Positions 27,863-37,404 of a stretch of DNA of 64,000 nucleotides are shown one piece after another (the stretch's first letter is position 1; each line of letters opens with the position of its first letter). Under the pieces are notes generated by a model. The model was given only the letters and a program-made list of their open reading frames with translations. It made no database searches and was not told the origin of the DNA. Source of the DNA: an uncultured Lachnospiraceae bacterium. GTDB taxonomy: Bacteria; Bacillota; Clostridia; Lachnospirales; Lachnospiraceae. The position numbers and the translations under genes were made by a program. The stretch is taken from contig CAMWQW010000001.1 of assembly GCA_947176505.1 (NCBI GenBank), positions 310,001-374,000 on the forward strand, given 5' to 3'.

Positions 27863-28807
27863 CTACTCCGTTTTCGTTCCTCTCACATTGGATTCAAACA
27901 GTCTGTTATAGCCAAGCCAGCCACTATCCGTACTATTCTCTAACAATTCCGTAAAAGTCTCCATCTTCGCATCAGTGTTATCAGCGAATGTCAGTGCTAC
28001 CGCTTCCACTATTGCAGGTTTTTTCGGCGAGCCAAATTCATACTCCCCGTGATGGGACAGAATACAATGCTTCAACTCATTGGCAAGTATCACCGGAAAT
28101 CCGTCAATCATTTTTATCTTCTCGCCCACCATCTCACTGCCGATTACGATATGTCCTAGGAATTGTCCGTCATCGGTATAATCATTTTGCGGAAATAGCG
28201 ACAACTCCTTTGTTTTGCCGATGTCATGACAAATTGCTGCCGTCAGCAGCAAATCTCTGTTTAATACAGGATACTGTGTACAGAAATAATCGCACAATTT
28301 TGCAACTGCAAGTGTATGCTGCAGTAAACCTCCCACAAACCCGTGATGCACAGTCTTCGCTGCGGAAGACTGGCGAAATGCTTTGCTAAATTCCTTATCT
28401 TCCACAAAAAAAGCGTGAAGAAGCTTTTTCAAATATGGATTCCCGACACTATCAATCAGCGCTAACAGTTCATGCATCATATCTTCAATCGGAAACTTAC
28501 TAACCGGAAGATAATCGGCAGGTTCATACTCTCCTTCATGACATTTGCGGATACGCTTCACATTGACTTGAAATGCGCCCTGAAAGCTTGTCACCTCGCC
28601 GTATACCTCTATGTAATCAAGCGTATCAAAATCTTCGATTCCCGCATTATTCGGATCCCATACTTTAGCGTCAACCGTTCCTGTCTTATCCTGCAAGATA
28701 ACATTATCATAGGGCTTACCGTTCTTCGTGACCGCCGACTGTTTATGCTTGCACAGATAAATATCAAATACTCTGTCGCCTTCTTTGTAATCCTTAATAT
28801 ATTTCAT
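27863..28807 (-). CDS. yhaM: 3'-5' exoribonuclease YhaM family
   Basis: 314 residues: an OB-fold RNA-binding domain (about 1-100) and an HD phosphohydrolase domain with HHGFVGGLLQHTLAVAKLC and AAICHDIGKTKEL. YhaM is a Firmicutes 3'-5' exonuclease acting in RNA turnover and DNA repair. It ends 19 bases before rlmD starts, so the two may be co-transcribed. The normal family length is kept. Confidence 0.9.
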   Translation of the reverse strand: MKYIKDYKEGDRVFDIYLCKHKQSAVTKNGKPYDNVILQDKTGTVDAKVWDPNNAGIEDFDTLDYIEVYGEVTSFQGAFQVNVKRIRKCHEGEYEPADYLPVSKFPIEDMMHELLALIDSVGNPYLKKLLHAFFVEDKEFSKAFRQSSAAKTVHHGFVGGLLQHTLAVAKLCDYFCTQYPVLNRDLLLTAAICHDIGKTKELSLFPQNDYTDDGQFLGHIVIGSEMVGEKIKMIDGFPVILANELKHCILSHHGEYEFGSPKKPAIVEAVALTFADNTDAKMETFTELLENSTDSGWLGYNRLFESNVRGTKTE

Positions 28808-28866
28808 AACTGTTCTCCTTTACTGTATCACTCATTATTCAAATCTTCTCGCTCACTGTTGGTGGA

Positions 28867-30228
28867 CTACCATCTCCCTAGCGTTACATCCGCACTCATT
28901 TCGCGTCCCTGCCTCATCAGCACAAAGGTCAAAACATCCTCCGGATTTGCATTGTACAGAACGTTCAATAATTCATTATAAGTTGTAATCGGCGTTTCGT
29001 TAATCCGTATCACCACATCGCCACTCTGGATTCCTGCTTCCATTGCCGGGGAATCCATCTCTATTCCTTTGATATATGCTCCCTGTGGTATGTTCAGTTC
29101 TTCCTCCGCCTCTTTCGGCACATCTGCTCCGTGAATACCCAGATAAGCTCTTTCCTTATCATTAGACATCTTCTCAATGGTTCTCTTAAGCTCCGATATG
29201 CCGTAGGCTGTCAGCAGATTACCCATGTCATTGCTGGTGTTTACATTATCAATGATTCCAATAACCATACCTTTCAAATTGACAATCACACCCGTCGCAT
29301 TACGACTTCCGTAAATATCTGTCGCAATCGTCTTATAAGCGGAATCCGGCTGATCGATTACAGTTCCTACGGAAGTCACCACCCCATAACACACTGAACC
29401 GCTCGTTCCCATCGGACTGCCAAGTGCAATCACAGGCGTGCCAAGCAAGCTGCTGTTATTGGAACTTCCAAGTGTCGCAATATCTATCACGTCCATTGTT
29501 TCCTCATCTATAGATACAAGTGGCACGGACAGAATCGCCAGTCCCGTGGCAGTATCTTTCTGCACCAACTCTGCATTAACTTTCGTCTGATCACAGAAAG
29601 TCACAATAAGGCTCTCTTCTCCGCTTATCGTCCCTGCGCTGACCAAAATCAAAATGGATTTACCATTATTCGCCACGATAATTCCGGAAGCAGACGCCTC
29701 ATTCTCGTAGATATCATTAAACCAGTCCACATCCGAGATAACGCTCGTGACAGTGACTACGGATCGCCCCGCTGTCTGTGCCATCTCTGCCAATTCTTCA
29801 TAAAGCAGTTGATAGTCATTTAAGCCAAACTGTACCTGAGACAACAGCTCTTCAATCTGTTCGTCCTCTAATTCCGCCTGAACAATTTCTACGACGGGCT
29901 CCGGCTCTTCCTCAACCAGCATGTCCTCCGGTTTCATCTCTTCTGTTACCGTCTCCTCCGGAAACTGTACTTCCTGCGCTTCTTCTTCAGGGTACAGACG
30001 GTTACTGATAACCGGCTCCAATACCAAAAAAGTAAAACATGCCACCAAACCAAAAACTACTGCCATTACCACGGTTATCACTGTTCTTCTGAGAAGCTTT
30101 TTCTTATTGACCGGTTTCTGTTTAATTGTCTCCCGCAAAAAGTCCGGCTGCACAGGCGGTGTATATTCCGCCTGCTCTTTAACTGTTTCCTGAGATATGC
30201 TGTTTTGTTCTTTTTCGTGCTCTGCCAT
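28867..30228 (-). CDS. HtrA-like membrane PDZ protein, predicted to be catalytically inactive
   Basis: 453 residues: a cytoplasmic N-terminus, one membrane segment at about residues 43-65, an acidic Glu/Pro stretch, a trypsin-like domain (about 130-340) and a C-terminal PDZ domain (GSPAMEAG equivalent: MDSPAMEAGIQSGDVVIRIN). The fold matches HtrA/DegP, but the positions of the triad differ: TNNHVV is ILVSAG, TDLAVL is TGLAIL, and GNSGG is RNATG. So His, Asp and Ser all appear lost. ATG 30228 follows AGGAAGG by 11 bases. It may act as a chaperone or scaffold. It is divergent from mutS2. Confidence 0.8.
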   Translation of the reverse strand: MAEHEKEQNSISQETVKEQAEYTPPVQPDFLRETIKQKPVNKKKLLRRTVITVVMAVVFGLVACFTFLVLEPVISNRLYPEEEAQEVQFPEETVTEEMKPEDMLVEEEPEPVVEIVQAELEDEQIEELLSQVQFGLNDYQLLYEELAEMAQTAGRSVVTVTSVISDVDWFNDIYENEASASGIIVANNGKSILILVSAGTISGEESLIVTFCDQTKVNAELVQKDTATGLAILSVPLVSIDEETMDVIDIATLGSSNNSSLLGTPVIALGSPMGTSGSVCYGVVTSVGTVIDQPDSAYKTIATDIYGSRNATGVIVNLKGMVIGIIDNVNTSNDMGNLLTAYGISELKRTIEKMSNDKERAYLGIHGADVPKEAEEELNIPQGAYIKGIEMDSPAMEAGIQSGDVVIRINETPITTYNELLNVLYNANPEDVLTFVLMRQGREMSADVTLGRW

Positions 30229-30439
30229 AAGGTATACAACCTTCCTGTTTCGCTGTATAAAGGATTCTTTCCTAACGTGTACAAAATCTCTTCTGAATAG
30301 TATATCTTTTTTCCACGTCATTGTAAAGAAAAGCGATGGAAACCCCGTAGTAATTCCTTCTGTTTTATGATAGAATGCAATATGTATGAGTATCGATATT
30401 AATGTCTTACAATGACACAGTGCAGAAACGGAGTTAATT

Positions 30440-32815
30440 ATGAACAGCAAAGTTTTACGTGTTTTAGAATATAACAAGATGATTGCCCGCCTGACAGAGT
30501 TAGCCACCTCCGAGCAGGGTAAGAAACTGACATCTTCCCTTGTACCTATGACAGACCAGGAAGCTATCGCCACCGCGCAGACGGAAACTTCCGATGCGCT
30601 GGGACATCTGTTCCGCAAAGGCTCCACATCCTTTGGCAGCAACAAAGACCTCGGCATGTGTATTAAGTCTCTCGAAGTGGGCAGTATTCTCTCCATACCC
30701 GAATTGCTTCGTATAGCTGCATTTCTGGAAAATGTCAACCGCATCAAAAGCTACGGCAGAAAAGAGCGGGAGGATATTCCCGGCGACTCGCTAGATGTAT
30801 ATTTTGACAGTCTGGAACCTCTTACGCCGCTCGCCAATGAGATTCGCAGATGTATCTTGTCGGAAGAAGAGATTGCCGACGATGCCAGCCCCACGTTAAA
30901 ACATATTCGGCGCAGTATGACAATCACTAACGACCGAATCCACTCGCAGCTGACGTCCATGATCAACGGTTCTTACCGCACCTATCTTCAGGACGCTGTC
31001 GTAACAATGCGAAACAACCGTTACTGCATCCCTGTCAAATCAGAATATAAAGGGCAGGTTCCCGGCATGGTGCATGACCAGTCATCCACCGGCTCTACTT
31101 TTTTCATAGAGCCTGCTGCCGTTGTAAGTCTGAATAATGAATTAAAAGAATTGGAAATAAAAGAGCAGGAAGAAATCGAAGTCATTCTCGCCGATTTGAG
31201 TGCGCAGGCAGGCGCCTATACGGAAGTTCTGGCAAATAACCAGAAGGCAATGACTACTCTTGATTTTATTTTTGCCAAAGCCTCTCTTGCCATGGAGCAA
31301 AACGCCACTATGCCTGTCTTTAATACAGAGCACCGGATTCGCATCCGTCAAGGACGACACCCCCTTCTGGACAAGAAAAAGGTGGTGCCTATCGATATTC
31401 GGCTGGGCGAAGATTTCGACCTCTTAGTCATCACGGGTCCCAATACAGGCGGTAAAACCGTCTCCTTAAAAACAGTGGGACTTTTGACGCTTATGGGGCA
31501 GTCAGGACTTCATATCCCGGCGGCAGACCGCTCCGAGCTGTCTGTTTTTAAAGAAGTGTACGCAGATATCGGTGATGAACAGAGTATTGAGCAGAGTCTC
31601 AGCACTTTTTCTTCACATATGACAAATATAGTGTCTATTCTTAAGACAGCGGACTCTGACTCTCTTTGTCTCTTCGACGAATTAGGCGCAGGCACCGACC
31701 CTACGGAGGGTGCGGCGCTTGCCATTTCCGTGCTGGACTATCTGCATAACCGCGGCATTCGAACCATGGCAACTACTCACTACAGCGAGTTGAAGGTCTA
31801 TGCCTTATCTACCGGCTATGTAGAGAACGCCTGCTGTGAATTTAACGTGGAAACACTTCGCCCCACCTACCGTCTCTTAATCGGTATTCCGGGTAAAAGT
31901 AATGCTTTCGCTATCTCCTCTAAACTTGGCTTACCGGATTATATTATCGAAGACGCCAAGCGGCATATTGCTGAGGATCAAGAGAGCTTTGAAGATTTAC
32001 TTGCAGATTTGGAGAACAGCCGTCTGACCATTGAGAAAGAGCGGACAGAAATTGCGTCCTACAAGAGCGAGATTAAAGCCTTGAAGCAGCAATTAGAATC
32101 GAAACAAGAGAAAATTGAACAATCCAAGGCACGGATTTTGCGCGAAGCAAATGAAGAAGCCCGCGAGATTCTGCAAAATGCCAAAGAAATTGCCGACGAA
32201 ACCATCCGTACCTTTCAAAAAGCGGGCGCTGGTTCTTCGATAAAAGAATTGGAAAAATCCCGCCAAAAAGTGCGCGACAAGATTTCCGAGAAAAATGACA
32301 AACTGGCTCTGAAAAATGACAAACCACATCACAAGACGTTAAAGCCAAACCAAATTAAATTGGGAGACAGTGTGAAAGTAATTTCCATGGGACTCAAAGG
32401 TTCGGTCAACTCTCTTCCGGACAAAAACGGAAAGCTTTTTGTCCAATGCGGTATTATCCGCTCACAGGTGTCTTTGGACGACTTAGTGTTGACGGAAGAG
32501 GAAACTATCAACACCGGAAAAATGCAGCGTTCCTCCTCCGGAAAGCTTAAGATGTCTAAATCTTACACTGTCTCGACTGAAATTAATCTGCTCGGTCGAA
32601 CAGTAGACGAAGCACTGTCGGAACTGGACAAATATTTGGATGATGCCTATCTGGCGCATCTGCCAAGCGTTCGCATCGTTCACGGCAAAGGAACCGGCGC
32701 ATTGCGAAATGCCGTGCACAACTATCTTCGCAAAAACAGGATCGTTAAAAGCTATCGTCTGGGAGAATTCGGGGAAGGTGACGCAGGTGTCACAATTGCG
32801 GAGTTCAAGGAATAG
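30440..32815 (+). CDS. mutS2: MutS2/RqcU family protein with Smr domain
   Basis: 791 residues, full length. It has the MutS core and clamp helices, Walker A ITGPNTGGKTVSLKT at about 336, Walker B and signature LFDELGAGTDPTEGAA, a coiled coil, a KOW-like part and a C-terminal Smr domain ending VRIVHGKGTGALR and GEFGEGDAGVTI. In Bacillus the family acts on collided ribosomes and recombination intermediates. The Smr N-terminal motif, usually LDLRG, reads INLLG here. It heads a plus-strand group followed 20 bases later by a response regulator. Confidence 0.93.
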   Translation: MNSKVLRVLEYNKMIARLTELATSEQGKKLTSSLVPMTDQEAIATAQTETSDALGHLFRKGSTSFGSNKDLGMCIKSLEVGSILSIPELLRIAAFLENVNRIKSYGRKEREDIPGDSLDVYFDSLEPLTPLANEIRRCILSEEEIADDASPTLKHIRRSMTITNDRIHSQLTSMINGSYRTYLQDAVVTMRNNRYCIPVKSEYKGQVPGMVHDQSSTGSTFFIEPAAVVSLNNELKELEIKEQEEIEVILADLSAQAGAYTEVLANNQKAMTTLDFIFAKASLAMEQNATMPVFNTEHRIRIRQGRHPLLDKKKVVPIDIRLGEDFDLLVITGPNTGGKTVSLKTVGLLTLMGQSGLHIPAADRSELSVFKEVYADIGDEQSIEQSLSTFSSHMTNIVSILKTADSDSLCLFDELGAGTDPTEGAALAISVLDYLHNRGIRTMATTHYSELKVYALSTGYVENACCEFNVETLRPTYRLLIGIPGKSNAFAISSKLGLPDYIIEDAKRHIAEDQESFEDLLADLENSRLTIEKERTEIASYKSEIKALKQQLESKQEKIEQSKARILREANEEAREILQNAKEIADETIRTFQKAGAGSSIKELEKSRQKVRDKISEKNDKLALKNDKPHHKTLKPNQIKLGDSVKVISMGLKGSVNSLPDKNGKLFVQCGIIRSQVSLDDLVLTEEETINTGKMQRSSSGKLKMSKSYTVSTEINLLGRTVDEALSELDKYLDDAYLAHLPSVRIVHGKGTGALRNAVHNYLRKNRIVKSYRLGEFGEGDAGVTIAEFKE

Positions 32816-32835
32816 CAGACAGAAAAGGAGTAAGC

Positions 32836-33534
32836 ATGGTAAACAAACAAAAAATTCTAATTGTAGATGATGATAACAATATTGCAGAGTTAATTTCTCT
32901 TTATTTGACGAAGGAATGCTTTGAGACGATGATTGTCAACGACGGTGAGTCGGCGCTGACCGCAGTGGACAGCTTCGAACCTAACTTGATGCTTCTCGAT
33001 TTAATGCTTCCGGGCATTGACGGATATCAGGTGTGCCGTGAAATCCGTTCCAAATCTTCTTTGCCAATTATTATGCTCTCCGCCAAAGGTGAAGTTTTTG
33101 ACAAAGTATTAGGCTTAGAGCTCGGCGCGGACGACTACATGGAAAAACCTTTTGATTCCAAAGAATTGGTCGCCCGTGTTAAGGCAGTCCTGCGCCGTTA
33201 TAAACCTGCTGCGGCGGAGGCAAAACCTTCCGACGTCAAGAGTGTAGAATATCCCGATTTGATTATCAACCAAACCAATTATTCCGTAATCTATATGGGT
33301 AAAACAATCGAGATGCCTCCCAAGGAACTGGAACTGCTCTATTTCCTTGCTGCTTCACCGAACCATGTTTTCACGCGGGAACAGCTTCTTGACCAAATTT
33401 GGGGATATGAATATATCGGGGATACGCGAACTGTAGACGTGCATATCAAACGTCTCCGTGAAAAGATTAACGACCATGAGAAATGGCGCATTGCCACAAT
33501 CTGGGGTATTGGCTACAAATTTGAATCCCGATAA
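32836..33534 (+). CDS. OmpR family response regulator
   Basis: 232 residues. The receiver domain has the acidic pair in VDDDNNIAEL, the phospho-acceptor Asp in LMLLDLMLPGIDGY, and Lys in YMEKPFD. The C-terminal winged helix (about 135-232) ends with FTREQLLDQIWGYEYIGDTR and VHIKRLREKI. AAAGGAGTAAGC precedes the ATG. The partner kinase lies about 105 bases downstream. The stimulus is unknown; the PhoB/YycF-like layout suggests an envelope response. Confidence 0.92.
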   Translation: MVNKQKILIVDDDNNIAELISLYLTKECFETMIVNDGESALTAVDSFEPNLMLLDLMLPGIDGYQVCREIRSKSSLPIIMLSAKGEVFDKVLGLELGADDYMEKPFDSKELVARVKAVLRRYKPAAAEAKPSDVKSVEYPDLIINQTNYSVIYMGKTIEMPPKELELLYFLAASPNHVFTREQLLDQIWGYEYIGDTRTVDVHIKRLREKINDHEKWRIATIWGIGYKFESR

Positions 33535-33542
33535 CATAAGAA

Positions 33543-33590
33543 AATTTGCTTCGCAAATTATCTTTGCGAGATTTGTCTACGACAAACTCA
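33543..33590 (+). other. Two small hairpins between response regulator and kinase
   Basis: AATTTGC-ttc-GCAAATT (33543-33559) is followed by GAG(a)TTTGTC-tac-GACAAACTC (about 33569-33587). Neither has a U-tract, so they are poor terminators. They could set mRNA stability or the ratio of regulator to kinase. Inference only. Confidence 0.35.
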
Positions 33591-33638
33591 AAAATACGAA
33601 GCAATTTCCTATAATATAAAAAGAACGGAATATATTAT

Positions 33639-35063
33639 ATGAGAAAAACGCTCTATCTCAAATTAATACTTGCCTACATTATTTTCGGTTTGTTTGGTTT
33701 CGTGGTAGTCGCTACTTTTGTGTCCAATATGACCATTGACCACTTGAAAAAAGAACATGCGGACGCTCTCTACCGGGAAGCCACCTTAATTGCAAACACT
33801 TATGCCACCGATTTGTACAATAATGAAGCGTCTCTGGAAACGGTTAAAATGCAGTTAGATGCTCTGGATACTTATCTGGATGCTACATTATGGATTATCA
33901 ATCCTTCAGGGCGTATGATATTGGATTCCTCCTCCCCTTTGGATGTGGAGAATGAAATCGTAATTGAGAATTTTGACCCGACCATCACTGAGGGATCCTA
34001 CTATACGATCGGTAATTTTTTCCAGACATTTGACGAAGACATGCTAAGCGTGTTTGCTCCCATTACTTCCGATTACAAAGTCAAGGGTTATGTTGTCATT
34101 CACAGTACTATGAGTAGCATTCAGTATGAGGCAAACAGCCTGCTCAACATTTCCTATATTATGCTCATTATCCTGTTTCTGCTGTCGCTTATCATCTTAA
34201 TCTTTTTTACGGAAATCGTCTATATTCCGCTTCGCAAAATTACCGAGGCAACAGAACAGTATGCCAGCGGCAATATGCATTATGAATTTAGCGTTGAAAG
34301 TGAAGATGAAATGGGATATCTGGCTGCCACCCTGTCATATATGGCAAGTGAAATCGCCCGTTCGGAAGATGATCAGAAGAAGTTTGTCGCCAATGTCTCT
34401 CACGACTTCCGCTCACCCCTAACTTCCATCAAAGGATATCTGGAAGCGATGATTGACGGCACAATTCCGCCTGAAATGTATGAAAAATACCTTACTATTC
34501 TACTAAATGAAACCGAGCGCCTGCGCAAACTGACCAACAGTCTTCTTACTCTGAACAATCTGAATACAAAAGGAATCATGCTCAATAAAACGGATTTCGA
34601 TATCAACAGAACAATCCGTAATGTTGCCGCCACTTTTGAAGGCACATGCCGCGCCAAAACAATCGCCATCGAGCTGGTACTTACCGGAGAAGAGATGTAT
34701 GTGGTTGCAGATATAGATAAAATCCAACAAGTGCTCTATAACCTATTGGACAACGCTATTAAATTCAGCCACCATGACTCCGTGATTAAGCTGGAGACAT
34801 CGGAGAAATATAACAAAGTTTTCATCAGCGTGAAAGATTCCGGCATCGGCATTCCGAAAGACGATTTAAAATTAATCTGGGACCGTTTCTACAAATCCGA
34901 TTTGTCCCGCGGTAAAGATAAGAAAGGAACGGGTCTTGGTTTATCCATCACCAAGGAAATCATCCGCTCCCACGGAGAGAATATTAATGTAATCAGCACG
35001 GAAGGCGTCGGCACCGAATTTATCTTCTCACTTCCGAAGTCCGACGTGGAAGACGACGACTGA
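33639..35063 (+). CDS. Sensor histidine kinase
   Basis: 474 residues. One membrane helix at about 8-28, an extracellular domain of about 135 residues, a second helix at about 172-195 and a HAMP linker are followed by the H-box VSHDFRSPLTSIKGY, N-box NLLDNAIKFS, G1 DSGIGIP and G2 GTGLGLSI. It is the membrane partner of the OmpR-type regulator just upstream. The extracellular part is not a recognised sensor fold. Confidence 0.92.
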   Translation: MRKTLYLKLILAYIIFGLFGFVVVATFVSNMTIDHLKKEHADALYREATLIANTYATDLYNNEASLETVKMQLDALDTYLDATLWIINPSGRMILDSSSPLDVENEIVIENFDPTITEGSYYTIGNFFQTFDEDMLSVFAPITSDYKVKGYVVIHSTMSSIQYEANSLLNISYIMLIILFLLSLIILIFFTEIVYIPLRKITEATEQYASGNMHYEFSVESEDEMGYLAATLSYMASEIARSEDDQKKFVANVSHDFRSPLTSIKGYLEAMIDGTIPPEMYEKYLTILLNETERLRKLTNSLLTLNNLNTKGIMLNKTDFDINRTIRNVAATFEGTCRAKTIAIELVLTGEEMYVVADIDKIQQVLYNLLDNAIKFSHHDSVIKLETSEKYNKVFISVKDSGIGIPKDDLKLIWDRFYKSDLSRGKDKKGTGLGLSITKEIIRSHGENINVISTEGVGTEFIFSLPKSDVEDDD

Positions 35064-35123
35064 TGCCACAACATTATCTTACCCATCCAAAGTGATTATG
35101 CCAATACAGGCAATTTGTTGATA

Positions 35124-35618
35124 CTATTGCTGCCATCTTAAGCGATGCAGCTGCCCTTCCGTCTGCATACCGATAAAATCATTCTGTCTGAGCGCTTCGT
35201 ACAAGACAATCGCCACAGAATTAGACAAGTTCAAAGACCTGATCTGATCCATCATCGGAATGCGGATACAGGTCTCTTCATTTTCTACCAGAATCTCTTC
35301 CGGAATCCCGCCGCTTTCTTTGCCAAACATAATATAATCGTCAGGTGCAAAATTCACCTCCGTATAGACGCGCTTCGCTTTCGTTGTCGCCATCCATATT
35401 TTCGCGTCCGGATTCTTTTCTTTAAATTCAGTGTAATTCATGTATCTGGTAACATCAAGATGCTCCCAATAGTCCATGCCGGATCGTTTGATAGATTTCT
35501 CATCCAACCTAAAACCCAACGGCTCGATCAAATGAAGGCTCGTGCCTGTGGCAACACAGGTACGTCCGATATTTCCTGTATTCGCCGGAATCTCCGGCTG
35601 ATGCAGTATAATGTGCAT
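35124..35618 (-). CDS. trmL: tRNA (cytidine(34)-2'-O)-methyltransferase
   Basis: 164 residues, a small SPOUT methyltransferase of the TrmL type: IILHQPEIPANTGNIGRTC at the N-terminus, FGKESGGIPEEIL in the middle, and IRSLNLSNSVAIVLYEALRQ at the knot. TrmL 2'-O-methylates the wobble nucleotide of certain leucine tRNAs. It is convergent with the histidine kinase gene, 60 bases apart. Confidence 0.93.
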   Translation of the reverse strand: MHIILHQPEIPANTGNIGRTCVATGTSLHLIEPLGFRLDEKSIKRSGMDYWEHLDVTRYMNYTEFKEKNPDAKIWMATTKAKRVYTEVNFAPDDYIMFGKESGGIPEEILVENEETCIRIPMMDQIRSLNLSNSVAIVLYEALRQNDFIGMQTEGQLHRLRWQQ

Positions 35619-35644
35619 AATTAAATACTCCTATATGTATAATG

Positions 35645-35679
35645 ACCGCTCAGGCAGAATATTGTTCCGTCTGAGCGGT
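35645..35679. terminator. Hairpin between aminotransferase and trmL
   Basis: ACCGCTCAGGC and GTCTGAGCGGT pair with a single G-U around a 13-base loop. It lies after the stop of the aminotransferase gene and before trmL on the minus strand. The U-run behind it is weak, so it is a plausible but not ideal terminator. Confidence 0.45.
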
Positions 35680-35714
35680 ACTATAATTGAAATCCACTCA
35701 ATTGCGAGCTTATA

Positions 35715-36887
35715 TTAATGCTGCGCATCGCGCAGTCTTTGCACGAAATCCGCCAGCTTACCTATCGCCAGTTTCAAATTATCTAATGAGTATGCATAGG
35801 ATATCCTAAGATATCCTTCCCCACAGTCGCCAAACGCCGTGCCCGGTACTACGGCTACTTTCTCCTGTTCCAACAGTCTACTGGCAAACTCCTCGCTCGT
35901 CATACCGAATTCTTTGATACACGGAAATACATAGAATGCACCGAAGGGTTCAAAACATTCCAGTCCCATCTCGCGGAAAGCGTTCATCAAATAGCGCCTT
36001 CTCTGATTGTAAGCCGTCTTCATCTCCATTACATCCTCATCGCCGTTGCGCAGCGCCTCCACTGCCGCATACTGGCTTGTTGTGGGTGCACACATAATGG
36101 CAAACTGGTGAAGCTTTAACATCTGTTCGATAATCGCTTTCGGTCCGCAGGCATAGCCTAATCTCCACCCGGTCATGGCAAATGCCTTAGAAAAACCGTT
36201 GATAAGAATTGTCCTCTCCTGCATCCCCTCAATCTCAACAATAGACAGATGCTTCTCTTTATAAGTCAATTCCGCATAGATCTCGTCGGACATGACAAGT
36301 ATGTCATGTTTTCTGATTACTTCTGCAACTTCTTCCAAATCCTTACGCTCCATAATCGCGCCGGTTGGATTGTTCGGGAACGGAAGCACGAGTAGTTTTG
36401 TCTTGTCCGTAATGGCATCTTCCAGCTCCTGTGCAGTCAGACGAAATTCATTCTCCGCCTTCAGCTCAATAATAACCGGTACGCCGCCTGCCATAATCGC
36501 ACAGGGCTCGTAAGATACAAAGCTCGGCTGGGGAATCAGCACCTCGTCGCCGGGATTAAGCAGCGCACGCATACCGATGTCAATTGCCTCCGAACCGCCT
36601 ACCGTCACAAGCACTTCATGAGTCGGATCATATGTAATGCCTTGTTTCCTCTTTGTGTAATTACAGATTTCCTCTTTCAGCTCTTTTAAACCGGCATTGG
36701 ACGTATAGAATGTGCGTCCCTTTTCCAGCGAATAAATACCCTCGTCCCTGATATGCCACGGTGTATCGAAATCCGGCTCACCTACACCGAGGGAGATTGC
36801 ATCATCCATTTCACTTACAATATCAAAAAATTTTCGTATACCGGACGGCTTCAGTTCAATTACTTTGTCTGATAACATATTTTTCAC
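35715..36887 (-). CDS. Class I/II PLP aminotransferase (PatA-like)
   Basis: 390 residues, fold-type I aminotransferase: LGVGEPDFDTP, YTSNAGLKELKEEI, FPNNPTGAIM, SDEIYAEL and the PLP lysine in NGFSKAFAMTGWRLGY. The group covers aspartate and N-acetyl-diaminopimelate aminotransferases; the exact substrate is open. Translation likely starts at GTG 36887, which overlaps the stop of the Lrp gene by four bases (GTGA), with AAGGTG upstream. The close coupling suggests the Lrp protein governs it. Confidence 0.88.
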   Translation of the reverse strand: MKNMLSDKVIELKPSGIRKFFDIVSEMDDAISLGVGEPDFDTPWHIRDEGIYSLEKGRTFYTSNAGLKELKEEICNYTKRKQGITYDPTHEVLVTVGGSEAIDIGMRALLNPGDEVLIPQPSFVSYEPCAIMAGGVPVIIELKAENEFRLTAQELEDAITDKTKLLVLPFPNNPTGAIMERKDLEEVAEVIRKHDILVMSDEIYAELTYKEKHLSIVEIEGMQERTILINGFSKAFAMTGWRLGYACGPKAIIEQMLKLHQFAIMCAPTTSQYAAVEALRNGDEDVMEMKTAYNQRRRYLMNAFREMGLECFEPFGAFYVFPCIKEFGMTSEEFASRLLEQEKVAVVPGTAFGDCGEGYLRISYAYSLDNLKLAIGKLADFVQRLRDAQH

Positions 36888-37366
36888 GGTGTCACCTTCT
36901 CTCTGGTATCTTCATATTTTTTCGCCAAGATTGTCCCATGGTCCTTATATTTTTTCAGAATAAAATGTGTCGCTGTGCTTAAGACGGAATCAAGCGTCGA
37001 CAACTTATCGGATACAAAGCCGGATATCTCCTTTAACGATTTCCCTTCCAACGTAACTAACAAGTCATATCCGCCTGAAATCAAATACACAGAAGTCACT
37101 TCGGAATACTTATAGATTCTCTCGGCAATCTTATCAAATCCCTGCCCCCGCTGAGGTGTCACACGCACTTCTATGAGAGCGGAAACCTTCTCAATCGATG
37201 TCTTTTCCCAGTCAATCATCGTATGATATCCGCAGATAATGCCCTCTGCCTCCAATACAGCCAGTTCGTTGACGACATCTATCTCCTCCACGCCCAAAAT
37301 AACCGCCAGCTCTTTTAAATCTATACGGCTGTTACGCTCTACAATTGCTAATAGTTCTTCTCTCAT
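36884..37366 (-). CDS. Lrp/AsnC family regulator
   Basis: 160 residues: an N-terminal winged helix (IDLKELAVILGVEEIDVVNEL) and a RAM ligand domain from about residue 65 (VSALIEVRVTPQRG, then YLISGGYDLLVTLEG). The family senses amino acids and controls their metabolism. It is translationally coupled to the aminotransferase gene downstream, so it is likely a local, amino-acid-responsive regulator. Confidence 0.9.
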   Translation of the reverse strand: MREELLAIVERNSRIDLKELAVILGVEEIDVVNELAVLEAEGIICGYHTMIDWEKTSIEKVSALIEVRVTPQRGQGFDKIAERIYKYSEVTSVYLISGGYDLLVTLEGKSLKEISGFVSDKLSTLDSVLSTATHFILKKYKDHGTILAKKYEDTREKVTP

Positions 37367-37404
37367 GATAATCCTCCATTCCTGCTTACACGCAATAATA
37401 TTAC

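Noticed and set aside
30229-30747. 170-codon N-terminal extension of the HtrA-like frame
   Set aside because: It reads backwards through the divergent mutS2 start region and has no ribosome site; ATG 30228 gives a normal protein.
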